Assembly (NCBI GenBank): GCA_025351645.1
Contig: JANXVN010000214.1
Coordinates: forward strand, 1 to 42,767
Length of the DNA: 42,767 bases
Direction: 5' to 3'
From: Ferruginibacter sp.
Lineage (GTDB): Bacteria > Bacteroidota > Bacteroidia > Chitinophagales > Chitinophagaceae
In this document: positions 7,684 through 16,115 of the stretch, piece by piece
How the letters are laid out: every line of letters starts with the position of its first letter
How positions within the stretch are numbered: position 1 is the first letter of the stretch
Made by a program: the position numbers and the translations under genes
Notes under the pieces: generated by a model
Seen by the model: the letters and a program-made list of their open reading frames with translations, nothing else
Database searches by the model: none
Told to the model about the DNA's origin: nothing

Positions 7684-10600
7684 TTAAAAATCAAGCCCCA
7701 TGCTGAGGTAATAAATTGGTTTTCCTTTAAAGAACCCATTCATCTGCCAGGCAGCATCTACTTTTAAAAAGTAACCTAATAAAGTGCTTCTCGCGCCAAA
7801 GCCATAACCACCGGCAAATGGGCCAATGCCACCAGCTTTCTTTTCTATTTGTACCGGAGGCAGGCCATAAATTATAGACGGGCGGCCAATGCCTTTTAAG
7901 CCACCGCTCCAGGCCGTGCCTAAATCTGTAAACTGTGTTACTTCAAAATTGCGTAAAAAGGCATTATTAATAGGGCGGTTAATAAAGGTAGTAAATACCG
8001 GCAGCCTAAATTCACTGTTTAAAACAATGGCATTATTGCCATTAGCAATATTTTGTATAAATCCTCTTACATTTTCTGCCAGGGTTTGAAAAGCATAATC
8101 CACATTACGGTCTGGGGGGTTGTGGGTATTAAAATACCTGTCAGACCCATCAGATTTTGTATTGCTGCCAAACATCATCCAGCTATCTACGCCACCCATA
8201 TAATAAATTGTTTTTTGGTTGCCCCAGCTAAAATCGCCGGCTGCACGGCCAGCCCAAATAAAGTTGCGGTAAATGGGATAGTAGTAACGGAAATCTGCAC
8301 CAAAATTAAAATTATATTTTCCATTATTATCTTTTTCCTTGCTGATGTCTGTATTCCAATCTCCGTAAATTTTATACCGTAAGCCGTTCCATATATTTTG
8401 CGTAGGGTTTAAAGTATTGTCGTACACATATTCTAAATGGGTTGTAGCATAAAGTTTTTTTAAATCTGGGGTTTTTAAACTTTGGGGATTATTTAAATCA
8501 CTCAACAAAACCGACTTATCGCTTCTAACACCAAAGGTTAATGCCAGCCTTTTAGAGTTATCAAAAGGATAAGCAACGTTTCCCTGGTAAAGATTAGTAT
8601 AAATTCTTGCAGGGCCCGCATAACTTGTATTTATCTGTGCATCAGCCTCAATTACGTTCCGGTAATAAGTAGCGCCCCAATCAAACCTCCTTTTATAATT
8701 CTGATAGCTCATCAGCCATTCGTTATCTTTTAAATTACTAGAAAGCCTGAATGCGCCGGTAATCTTTACATCTTCCATCAACTCCGATGTACCTAATTTA
8801 ATCAACCCATTTATTACCGTTGTAGACCCCAAGTTTATAGGGCCACTACCGCCAGCATAAGGCTGGTAACGGTTTATGAGTAAATTATTATTAAGGCTTG
8901 CACCAACATAATCCGCATAAAATTTAACCGGCTTATACTCGTACAGTCTTGCCTTGTGCAACACATCGTTTTTGGTACTGCTTGCGGTGGCTATTTTTGT
9001 AATTTGGTTGCTGTCTACTTTCTCATCACCAAATTCATTTTGAAAAACATTAGTTTTCTTTTTAGCTGTATCAACATTTAATGGCTTATCGTATTTATTC
9101 ATTTCCATTCCACCAATCTTATCTGTCATTATTACCCGCTTCATATAAGCTGTAGGCGGTACCGTTATGTTGCGCCTGCGCAGCGTATTCTCATCAATCT
9201 TTAATTTGTACAAAGTCTTTTCATCGCTTTGCCTTGTTACTTCGCTTACCTGGTTATTATCGCCTGCAATACGGCTTTCTGCAACACTGCTTTCATAATT
9301 GCTTAAGGGGAAGGTGTACACAGAATCCTTCGATACTGCTACAACGGCAATAGAATCCACATCTGTTTTTTTGTAAGCCCTCAATGTGCTATCCACATCT
9401 TTTAAAGATGGGTTGCGCAATATATCATCGCCAATCAAAACAAGTGTATCTAACCCTGCGGCTTTGGTTGTAAAAAAGCCGGCATAACGGTTGCCAACCC
9501 CGTTTTCATCGCTTATAAAAGTAAAGTGGTTACTGTTATAAGGCGTTGGGTACCGTGCGTTGCCATACTTTAAATCAGATAATTGTGTAATCTGGTTAAG
9601 CTCTGGCTTGCCACCAAAATTGGTTATCATAAAAATATTATACCGGTTATGGCTTGGTAAAATAGTATCTGCAGTTTTAGCATTTGGGCTGGGGCGGTTG
9701 CTGCTAAAAATAATGCCCGTCTTTCCGGGAAAAGATACAAATGTTGCATCCAAATCATCATACACGTCATTGGTTATCTGTTTTACTTTTTCAGTCTGTA
9801 GATCTAAGGTAAAAATATCTGTATGCCCGTTTTTTACGGCACTTACTAATAAGGTCTTGCTATCCAACATGTATTTTATATCCTGTACCTGCTGAAAATC
9901 TTCCGTAAGGTCAAGCTTAGGATATTTTACACGGGTAACTAAATCGTACACAAACAGTTTAAGCTTTCCTTCCTGCGAATACACAACAGTAAGCCTTGTG
10001 CCTTTGGGGTCCCACGCAATAATAGGGTAGTAAGGGTTTGTTTCTTTTTGATAGCTGCGTACACCATATTTCAACAATGTGGTATAATCAAAATCTTCGC
10101 TCAGCTTTAAGCTTACAATGCCTTTTTTAAATTCAACTACTGCAAAAGAGTTATTTCTTTTGTTGGGGTTTACGTTAATACGGTAGTAATCCTGCCTTTT
10201 ATTAATGTCGAAGCTTTCAATATAATTTCCTTTCGGGTAAGGTTTCCTGCGGGTAATATCCTTGTAATATTTATCCTCTTCAAACTCCATAAAATCTGCC
10301 AGGACGCCTTTAAATTTTTGTTTGCAAACCTGCTGGCAGGCTCGGTTTAAATTTTTATAAACTCTTGCCAAGTAAAGTAAATAAGTTACATTTTCTTTTT
10401 TATATTTTTCTTCAATATAATACCAAAAAGCATGTCCGGCAAGTTCCGGCTTTTCAAAAGCAAACTGATGAAAATTCTTATAATTGCCACTCAGTACCTC
10501 GCTCTTTAATTCATCATCTAGAGACGTGCTCCAATTTTCTCCGGTAAAAGCAACATAACCATCAGTAAGCCATTTTGGTAAATCAAGTAAAGCCTGGTTG

Positions 10601-11088
10601 CCTGCCACTTCGCCAAGGTCTTCGCCAAATAAAAGGTTGTCTGTTAAAATACGGGCAATCCCTTCTTTAATTTGTTTGCGCAGGTTGGCATGGTCGCCGT
10701 TAAAGTATACTACCATCTTATTATTTACCAGCTTGGTACCGCCACTGGTGCTTTGCCAATCTTGCCCTAGCCCAATGTTAGATTGTTGCAGGTCTGCAAA
10801 TTCATTATATACTACAATATTCGCCCGGCGTTGCATGCTATATTCCGTAAAAGTTTCAATAGCGGGTAATTCTTCTTCCGCCACCTGCAACACAAATTTG
10901 GCAAGCTCCTGCCCGTTTTGGTTAAAATAAGTGTTGAAATTTTTGGTTTGATAATATTGCCATTTGAACTTTTTGTATTGCACTCTGTTTTTGCCAAACT
11001 CTACCGCATTTACCTGCGCAGATGAGGTGAAAGTGCCAACAAATATAATATACAGCGCTATAAAATATATTCTGCTCAACTTTGCCAT
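7684..11088 (-). CDS. TolB-like propeller protein with peptidase-MA-like N-terminus and outer-membrane barrel
   Basis: This 1134-residue secreted protein has a signal peptide (residues 1-24, ending SSA). An N-terminal domain resembles peptidase MA-like gluzincins: LPKWLTDGYVAF near residues 173-184 matches the conserved 'P-W-x-x-E/D-G-x-A' helix. The HExxH zinc motif that should precede it is absent (that helix reads KQIKEGIAR), so it should not be an active protease of this type. WD40/PD40-like propeller blades follow (IIAWDPKGTRLTVVYS, IIFSSNRPSPN, about residues 300-560). The C-terminal ~450 residues are beta-barrel-like, as in BamA/surface antigens, ending in Phe (YYLSMGLDF). The partners and cargo of this outer-membrane protein are unknown. 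It is convergent with DUF1361 and divergent from the MBL hydrolase. Confidence 0.8.
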   Translation of the reverse strand: MAKLSRIYFIALYIIFVGTFTSSAQVNAVEFGKNRVQYKKFKWQYYQTKNFNTYFNQNGQELAKFVLQVAEEELPAIETFTEYSMQRRANIVVYNEFADLQQSNIGLGQDWQSTSGGTKLVNNKMVVYFNGDHANLRKQIKEGIARILTDNLLFGEDLGEVAGNQALLDLPKWLTDGYVAFTGENWSTSLDDELKSEVLSGNYKNFHQFAFEKPELAGHAFWYYIEEKYKKENVTYLLYLARVYKNLNRACQQVCKQKFKGVLADFMEFEEDKYYKDITRRKPYPKGNYIESFDINKRQDYYRINVNPNKRNNSFAVVEFKKGIVSLKLSEDFDYTTLLKYGVRSYQKETNPYYPIIAWDPKGTRLTVVYSQEGKLKLFVYDLVTRVKYPKLDLTEDFQQVQDIKYMLDSKTLLVSAVKNGHTDIFTLDLQTEKVKQITNDVYDDLDATFVSFPGKTGIIFSSNRPSPNAKTADTILPSHNRYNIFMITNFGGKPELNQITQLSDLKYGNARYPTPYNSNHFTFISDENGVGNRYAGFFTTKAAGLDTLVLIGDDILRNPSLKDVDSTLRAYKKTDVDSIAVVAVSKDSVYTFPLSNYESSVAESRIAGDNNQVSEVTRQSDEKTLYKLKIDENTLRRRNITVPPTAYMKRVIMTDKIGGMEMNKYDKPLNVDTAKKKTNVFQNEFGDEKVDSNQITKIATASSTKNDVLHKARLYEYKPVKFYADYVGASLNNNLLINRYQPYAGGSGPINLGSTTVINGLIKLGTSELMEDVKITGAFRLSSNLKDNEWLMSYQNYKRRFDWGATYYRNVIEADAQINTSYAGPARIYTNLYQGNVAYPFDNSKRLALTFGVRSDKSVLLSDLNNPQSLKTPDLKKLYATTHLEYVYDNTLNPTQNIWNGLRYKIYGDWNTDISKEKDNNGKYNFNFGADFRYYYPIYRNFIWAGRAAGDFSWGNQKTIYYMGGVDSWMMFGSNTKSDGSDRYFNTHNPPDRNVDYAFQTLAENVRGFIQNIANGNNAIVLNSEFRLPVFTTFINRPINNAFLRNFEVTQFTDLGTAWSGGLKGIGRPSIIYGLPPVQIEKKAGGIGPFAGGYGFGARSTLLGYFLKVDAAWQMNGFFKGKPIYYLSMGLDF

Positions 11089-11169
11089 GTTTTAAATAAT
11101 ATTTGATAATAAAATTACTCTATTCGACTCAATCATAAAAATATCCCTTTCTAATTTAAATTGATGCTA

Positions 11170-11808
11170 ATGTTTCAAATCAAGTCTTTTGTTTTTAGCC
11201 CCATACAAGAAAATACGTACGTTTTATACAATCAGTTTAGGGAGTGTTTAATTATTGACCCCGGCTGTTATTTCGATGATGAAAAGGATCAGCTGCAATC
11301 ATTTATAGCCAGCCATAGTTTAACGCCTGTAATGCTATTGAATACGCACTGCCATTTAGACCATGTGTTTGGTAATAAATTTATAGCCGAAACTTACGGC
11401 TTAACCTTGCAACTGCACGAAAACGAAAAAGAGGTATTGTCATTTGCGCCTACTTCGGGCTTAAAATACAATATGCCATTTGATAATTATGCCGGCGAAT
11501 TCATTTTATTAAAAGAAGGCGATACAATTGAGTTAGGGGATGATGTACTTGAAATACTGGAAACACCCGGCCACTCGCCCGGAAGCATTTGTTTTTATTG
11601 CCGCAAACAAAATTTTGTAATTGGCGGCGATGTATTGTTTCAGCGCAGCATCGGGCGTACAGACCTTCCCGGTGGCGACCATGAAACTTTGCTTACAAGC
11701 ATCCGTAAAAAGCTGTTTGTGTTACCAAACGAAACCGTGGTGCATAACGGCCACGGCAATAGCACTACCATCGGCGAAGAAAAGTTGCACAACCCTTATT
11801 TGAAGTAA
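11170..11808 (+). CDS. MBL-fold metallo-hydrolase, glyoxalase II-like
   Basis: I prefer the ATG at 11170 (MFQIKSFVFSPIQENTY), since relatives start at that point; ATG 11164 and TTG 11161 are in frame upstream. The protein has 212 residues with the metal motif NTHCHLDH near 58-65, the third-ligand region ETPGHSPG, GGDVLF, and a late NGHGNST. Those residues bind two metal ions in glyoxalase II-type hydrolases of small thioesters. A hydroxyacylglutathione hydrolase role is uncertain because most Bacteroidota do not make glutathione. It is divergent from the large surface protein, with 75-81 bp between start codons. Confidence 0.88.
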   Translation: MFQIKSFVFSPIQENTYVLYNQFRECLIIDPGCYFDDEKDQLQSFIASHSLTPVMLLNTHCHLDHVFGNKFIAETYGLTLQLHENEKEVLSFAPTSGLKYNMPFDNYAGEFILLKEGDTIELGDDVLEILETPGHSPGSICFYCRKQNFVIGGDVLFQRSIGRTDLPGGDHETLLTSIRKKLFVLPNETVVHNGHGNSTTIGEEKLHNPYLK

Positions 11809-11870
11809 AATTTTTTTAAAGAACTTTTTAAAATACAAATACAATTTTTGCCCCGCCCCAATACAGTAGC

Positions 11871-11977
11871 TATAGCCTCCCAGCCCTCCAAAGGAGGGTT
11901 CTAGGAGCATTCGAATTTATAAAGTTTTAGCAATTCGCAGAGTCTGGAACCATACTTTGGAGGGTGGGGAGCCTATA
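11871..11977. repeat. 107-bp imperfect inverted repeat element
   Basis: The ends read TATAGCCTCCCAGCCCTCC and, on the other strand, TATAGGCTCCCCACCCTCC, pairing over about 19 of 23 positions. A further short palindrome (CCTCCAAAGGAGG) is nested near the left arm. It lies between the MBL gene and the epimerase gene with no ORF inside. GC-rich arms in AT-rich spacer DNA suggest an interspersed, non-autonomous repeat. It differs in sequence from the MITE pair at 33429 and 41174. The rest of the 11809-12115 spacer shows no other feature. Confidence 0.5.
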
Positions 11978-12115
11978 CTTTTGTACTTTTATTTTTCAGG
12001 CAGCCTTTATTATGCCTCATGGGGCGCACCCAAAGCAAATGGTATGCTGAAATCGGCAAGTTTATTGGAAAAAGTTAAACTTTACAAGTAAAAGTGAACT
12101 TGTAAAATTACCCCC

Positions 12116-12532
12116 TTAAGGGGATGGGGGTTGATTTTGTGTTTGGCAAATTTCAATCAGCACACTATTACTATCTTTCGGGTGTAAAAAGCAAACCAGC
12201 TTATTATCAGCGCCAACTTTTGGCTGCTCGCTCAATAAAGTAAAGCCTTCGCCTTTCAACCTTTCCATCTCAACAAAAATATCTGCAACTTCAAAAGCAA
12301 TGTGGTGTATGCCTTCTCCTTTTTTAGCAATGTATTTTGCAATAATTCCATCGTCCGTACTACTTTCCAGTAACTCAAGCTTTGTTTCGCCAGTCTTAAA
12401 AAAAGCGGTAGTAACATTTTCACTATCTATCTTTTCCATTTTGTAACACTGACTATTTAGCAGTTTTTCAAACAACGGAATAGAAGTTGATAAACTATTT
12501 ACAGCAATACCAATATGGTCTATCTCAAGCAT
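12116..12532 (-). CDS. mce: methylmalonyl-CoA epimerase
   Basis: This 138-residue VOC-fold protein carries the family motifs: EIDHIGIAVNSL at the N-terminus, TKLELLE, HHIAFEVADI near residues 76-85, and NSVLIEI near the C-terminus. The His and Glu residues in them are the metal ligands. The enzyme interconverts (R)- and (S)-methylmalonyl-CoA in the propionate/succinate route. A B12-binding mutase subunit is encoded at 30301-30708. The last codons (QNQPPSP) fall in a short C/G-rich inverted repeat, so the C-terminus may have been extended by repeat DNA. It is divergent from iscS. Confidence 0.92.
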   Translation of the reverse strand: MLEIDHIGIAVNSLSTSIPLFEKLLNSQCYKMEKIDSENVTTAFFKTGETKLELLESSTDDGIIAKYIAKKGEGIHHIAFEVADIFVEMERLKGEGFTLLSEQPKVGADNKLVCFLHPKDSNSVLIEICQTQNQPPSP

Positions 12533-12547
12533 AAAAATAATATTTAT

Positions 12548-12585
12548 TTACCTGTAATTTGTGAAATAAGGAAATTGACAGGTAA
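12548..12585. promoter_or_regulatory. inverted repeat in the mce/iscS divergent promoter region
   Basis: TTACCTGT (12548-12555) and ACAGGTAA (12578-12585) are perfect 8-bp inverted copies with a 22-bp spacer, centred between the two divergent starts at 12532 and 12655. They could be an operator for either gene, but nothing here identifies the binder. Confidence 0.35.
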
Positions 12586-12654
12586 TGATTGATTAGTAAG
12601 CTAAAAATAGAACCTTTTGTAGTAATTTCGTGTTATATTCACAAACAAATTATT

Positions 12655-13872
12655 ATGTTAAAACTCCCTATATATTTAGATAACAACTCCACCACACCGA
12701 TGGATCCCAGGGTTCTGGAAGCAATGACACCTTACTTTTTGGAGCATTATGGAAATGCCGCAAGCCGTAACCATCCGTTTGGATGGGAAGCTGAAGAAGC
12801 AGTAGATTATGCACGTGAGCAGGTAGCAAAATTAATAGGTGCCGACCCTAAAGAAATCATTTTTACCAGTGGGGCTACCGAAGGCGATAACCTCGGTATA
12901 AAAGGCGTGTATGAAATGTATGCCAGCAAAGGCAATCATATAATTACAGCAACAACAGAGCACAAAGCAGTTTTAGATACCTGCAAGCACATTGAAAAAA
13001 CAGGCGGCGAGGTAACTTACCTGCAGGTTAAAAGAGATGGCTTAATCGATTTAAAAGAACTGGAAGCTGCTATAAAGCCAACCACAATCCTTATTGCCAT
13101 TATGTATGCCAATAATGAAATTGGTACCGTTCAGCCAATAAGGGAAATTAGCGCTATTGCAAAAAAGCATGGTGTATTGTTATTTTCTGATGCGGTTCAG
13201 GCTGTTGGTAAAATACCGGTAGATGTAAATAAAGATGGTATTGACTTAATGGCGTTTACTGCACATAAAATGTATGGTCCCAAAGGTATTGGTGCCTTAT
13301 ATGTACGCCGTAAAAACCCCAGGGTAAAAGTAACAGCCCAAATGGATGGCGGCGGCCATGAAAGAGGCATGCGTAGCGGTACTTTAAATGTACCCGGTAT
13401 TGTTGGTTTCGGTAAAGCTTGCGAGCTATGCCGTTTGGAAATGGAAGCAGATACAAAAAGAATAAGCATATTAAGGGATAAGCTGGAAACAGAATTGATG
13501 AAATTAGAAGAGGCCTACATCAATGGCAGCACTGAACATCGTTTGCCACATGTAACTAATATTTCTTTTAAGCATGTTGAAGGCGAAGGCTTATTGATGG
13601 GCTTTAATAAAAATATTGCCCTAAGTTCAGGCTCAGCTTGCACTTCAGCATCTTTGGAACCTTCTTACGTTTTAAAAGCTTTAGGCTTGGGAGATGATTT
13701 GGCGCATAGTTCACTACGTTTTGGCTTAGGCCGTTTTACTAACGAAGAGCAAATTGATTATACCATCAATGCAATAAGTGAAACAGTCTTAAAGTTAAGA
13801 GAAATGAGCCCACTCTGGGAAATGTATAAAGAAGGCATTGATTTGGATTCAATTGAGTGGGCAGCTCACTAA
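12655..13872 (+). CDS. iscS: cysteine desulfurase IscS
   Basis: From the ATG at 12655 ([20 protein letters not shown]) this is a 405-residue, full-length IscS; an upstream in-frame ATG at 12589 would add 22 residues with no homology. PLP-binding features are all present: [29 protein letters not shown], the Schiff-base Lys in [10 protein letters not shown], and the catalytic Cys loop [17 protein letters not shown] near residues 320-336. It removes sulfur from cysteine and passes it to IscU. The iscU and iscA genes follow on the same strand, forming a compact ISC locus without hscA/hscB or fdx in the window. Confidence 0.95.
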   Translation: MLKLPIYLDNNSTTPMDPRVLEAMTPYFLEHYGNAASRNHPFGWEAEEAVDYAREQVAKLIGADPKEIIFTSGATEGDNLGIKGVYEMYASKGNHIITATTEHKAVLDTCKHIEKTGGEVTYLQVKRDGLIDLKELEAAIKPTTILIAIMYANNEIGTVQPIREISAIAKKHGVLLFSDAVQAVGKIPVDVNKDGIDLMAFTAHKMYGPKGIGALYVRRKNPRVKVTAQMDGGGHERGMRSGTLNVPGIVGFGKACELCRLEMEADTKRISILRDKLETELMKLEEAYINGSTEHRLPHVTNISFKHVEGEGLLMGFNKNIALSSGSACTSASLEPSYVLKALGLGDDLAHSSLRFGLGRFTNEEQIDYTINAISETVLKLREMSPLWEMYKEGIDLDSIEWAAH

Positions 13873-13951
13873 TACAATTACCTAATTAGCTAATTAAACA
13901 GCCATAGTTTAGGATATCATTATTAAATAGGATAAGTTAACAATATTTAGG

Positions 13952-13979
13952 AATTAGCACATTGGCTAATTAGCACATT
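13952..13979 (+). repeat. short direct repeat AATTAGCACATT x2
   Basis: The 12-mer occurs at 13952-13963 and 13968-13979 (16-bp period), just upstream of iscU. Related TAATTAGCTAATTA sequence lies at about 13880. The spacer is AT-rich and otherwise featureless; no terminator separates iscS from iscU. Confidence 0.5.
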
Positions 13980-13994
13980 ATAAAATTAAAAAAA

Positions 13995-14414
13995 ATGGCA
14001 TATTCAGATAAAGTTATTGATCATTACACCAACCCGAAAAATGTTGGTACGCTTGATAAAAGTAGCAAAAGTGTTGGTACTGGCTTAGTTGGCGCCCCAG
14101 AATGTGGCGACGTTATGCGCTTGCAAATTGAAGTGGATGATGCAACAGGCATGATAACAGATGCAAAATTTAAGACTTTCGGTTGCGGTTCTGCCATTGC
14201 TTCTTCTTCTTTGGCTACAGAATGGCTTAAAGGAAAAAGTATTGACCAGGCGCTTGCAGTTGACAACATGGATTTTGTTGAAGAATTAAATCTTCCTCCT
14301 GTAAAAATCCATTGTTCTGTTTTAGCAGAAGATGCAATTAAAGCAGCAATAAACGATTACCGGGTAAAAAACGGTAAGGAAGCGATCAAGTTCGAAGAAA
14401 GTGTAGTTCATTAA
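13995..14414 (+). CDS. iscU: Fe-S cluster assembly scaffold IscU
   Basis: This 139-residue protein has the three cluster-binding cysteines of IscU: Cys37 in GAPECGDVM, Cys64 in TFGCGSAIASS and Cys107 in KIHCSVLAEDA, with the conserved Asp39. The chaperone-recognition motif LPPVK (residues 100-104) is intact. It builds [2Fe-2S] clusters from IscS-derived sulfur. Position directly between iscS and iscA supports the call. The C-terminus is slightly extended (EAIKFEESVVH) compared with E. coli IscU. Confidence 0.95.
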   Translation: MAYSDKVIDHYTNPKNVGTLDKSSKSVGTGLVGAPECGDVMRLQIEVDDATGMITDAKFKTFGCGSAIASSSLATEWLKGKSIDQALAVDNMDFVEELNLPPVKIHCSVLAEDAIKAAINDYRVKNGKEAIKFEESVVH

Positions 14415-14477
14415 TAGCTTTTACAAACCCCTTTAAGCAGGGCCATTAAAGCCTTAAATTTTAAAGATTATTTAAAA

Positions 14478-14897
14478 ATGGATAATGTTGCATTAAATAT
14501 GGAAAGTAGTCCTGCAATTGCAGATGCTAAAAACTCTCTTTCGGAAGGTAGGGGAGGTGATAATGCTATATATATCAGTGACAAGGCAAAAAGCAAAGTT
14601 ATTAATTTGATGAAAGATGCAGGCCTAGGCGAAGACCCATCTTATTTTTTAAGGGTTGGCGTGGTGGGTGGTGGTTGTAGTGGGCTTAGTTACAAAATGG
14701 ATTTCGACAATGAACAAAAACCAATGGACCAGGCTTTTGAAGACAAAGGAATTAAGATTGTAACCGACTTAAAAAGTTTTTTATATTTAGTAAATACAGA
14801 ACTAGAATTTAGCGATGGGCTAAATGGTAAAGGCTTTTACTTTAATAACCCCAATGCCAGCCGTAGTTGTGGCTGCGGAGAAAGTTTTGCAGTATAA
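14478..14897 (+). CDS. iscA: A-type Fe-S carrier protein (IscA/HesB family)
   Basis: Of 139 residues, positions about 31-139 form the IscA domain: IYISDKAKSKV, LRVGVVGGGCSGLSYKM with Cys67, and the C-terminal CGCGESF with Cys131 and Cys133. All three cluster ligands are present. The first ~30 residues (polar, Ser/Asn/Gly-rich) are extra compared with the ~107-residue standard protein. No later Met would trim them, so the extension is either real or start-codon usage differs. The protein carries clusters from the IscU scaffold to targets. Confidence 0.9.
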   Translation: MDNVALNMESSPAIADAKNSLSEGRGGDNAIYISDKAKSKVINLMKDAGLGEDPSYFLRVGVVGGGCSGLSYKMDFDNEQKPMDQAFEDKGIKIVTDLKSFLYLVNTELEFSDGLNGKGFYFNNPNASRSCGCGESFAV

Positions 14898-14925
14898 TTT
14901 TTTAATGGTTAACTATATTAGCGAT

Positions 14926-14953
14926 GCCTGTTTCTTTTGAAACGGGCTTTTTT
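14926..14953 (+). terminator. Rho-independent terminator after iscA
   Basis: GCCTGTTTC and GAAACGGGC form a 9-bp stem (one T-G wobble) around a TTTT loop, followed by six T. It sits 29 bp after the iscA stop and closes the isc locus. Confidence 0.88.
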
Positions 14954-14982
14954 GTAGCCCTAATAAAATCATTAAAATAAAA

Positions 14983-15004
14983 AATCCCGCCTAAGAGCGG
15001 GATT
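14983..15004 (-). terminator. terminator-like hairpin pointing leftward
   Basis: AATCCCGC and GCGGGATT form an 8-bp perfect stem with loop CTAAGA. The T-run is on the minus-strand side (the plus strand has AAAAA just left of it), so it would terminate a leftward transcript. No leftward gene is visible in the adjoining spacer. Confidence 0.6.
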
Positions 15005-15376
15005 GTGCAGTCGGTTTTGGTAAACGACGTATGTAAATTTTTATTTGAATGTTTAGTTTTCACTAAAGCAAACTTTCTCTAAAGTTGTATTGTAATGGTA
15101 AAAGAAAGCTAAAATCAGATTATTAAATAACTTATCTTTTACATAGACAACTGACTGTTTTAAAATGCTGCATGTAAAAACAAATTATTTGAAGATTTAT
15201 TTTGTTTAAAAGAAAAACTTAACCTTTTATCGGTTTATTTTACCGTTTAAATGATAATTATCAATATTAATTTCAAAATAGCTATTGAAAATAATTTGTG
15301 GTTATGTGATTTTATAATTTACTATTACTTAAAACCTATATTTCTAATTACCTAAATAGTAAATTGCACCAATTTT
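15005..15376. other. AT-rich spacer, no ORF found
   Basis: About 370 bp precede gldF. I find no convincing ORF on either strand. It must hold the gldF promoter. Because a leftward terminator adjoins it at 14983, a small leftward RNA is possible, but I recognise no RNA family. Confidence 0.4.
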
Positions 15377-16105
15377 ATGCCTATGTGGAGTATTTGTAAA
15401 AAAGAGCTACATCAATTTTTTAGTAACCTTACCGGTTATATAGCCATTATCCTCTTTTTATTAGTTAATGGTATTTTTTTGTTTGTCTTAAAAGATAGCA
15501 ACCTTTTTGATTTCGGGTACGCAACGCTGGATAAGTTTTTTGAATTATCTCCCTGGATATTAATTTTTTTAGTGCCATCAATTACCATGCGTTCCTTATC
15601 TGAAGAATTTAAGACGGGTACTTTTGAAATTTTAAAAACTAAGCCCTTATCTAACTGGCAAATAGTGGCTGGCAAATATTTTTCTATTTTAGCAGTAATG
15701 CTTTTTGTAATAATACCAACGTTCATCTACATCTTTACTATCAAAAGTTTAAGTGCCGCCGGTACCATAGATGGCGGTGGTATTGCAGGCAGTTACATTG
15801 GATTGTTTTTACTGGCTGCAGTATTTGCTGCTATAAGCCTTTGTTGCAGCAGCTTTACCAATAACGCTGTAGTGGCTTTTTTGGTAAGTGCATTTGTTTG
15901 CCTGGTGCTTTATTTTGGTTTTAATGCGATAAGTAAATTACCCCTTTTTTTAGGCGGGGCAGATTATTATATTGAAATGGTTGGCATCGATTTTCATTAC
16001 CGCAGCATTAGCCGTGGGGTGCTGGATAGTAGGGATGTCCTTTATTTCATAAGCCTTATATGTTTGTTTCTTTTAGTAACTGTGCAAAACCTGCGTAAGC
16101 GTTAA
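15377..16105 (+). CDS. gldF: gliding-motility ABC transporter permease GldF
   Basis: This 242-residue membrane protein has six hydrophobic segments and opens with the typical CKKELHQFFSNLTGYIAI. The conserved permease loop SLSEEFKTGTFEILKTKPLS (residues about 69-88) matches ABC-2 permeases of the GldF group. With GldA (ATPase, not in window) and GldG it forms an ABC transporter needed for gliding in Flavobacterium johnsoniae. gldG starts 10 bp after its stop. An in-frame ATG at 15383 is an alternative start. Confidence 0.9.
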   Translation: MPMWSICKKELHQFFSNLTGYIAIILFLLVNGIFLFVLKDSNLFDFGYATLDKFFELSPWILIFLVPSITMRSLSEEFKTGTFEILKTKPLSNWQIVAGKYFSILAVMLFVIIPTFIYIFTIKSLSAAGTIDGGGIAGSYIGLFLLAAVFAAISLCCSSFTNNAVVAFLVSAFVCLVLYFGFNAISKLPLFLGGADYYIEMVGIDFHYRSISRGVLDSRDVLYFISLICLFLLVTVQNLRKR

Positions 16106-16115
16106 CCAATTATTC

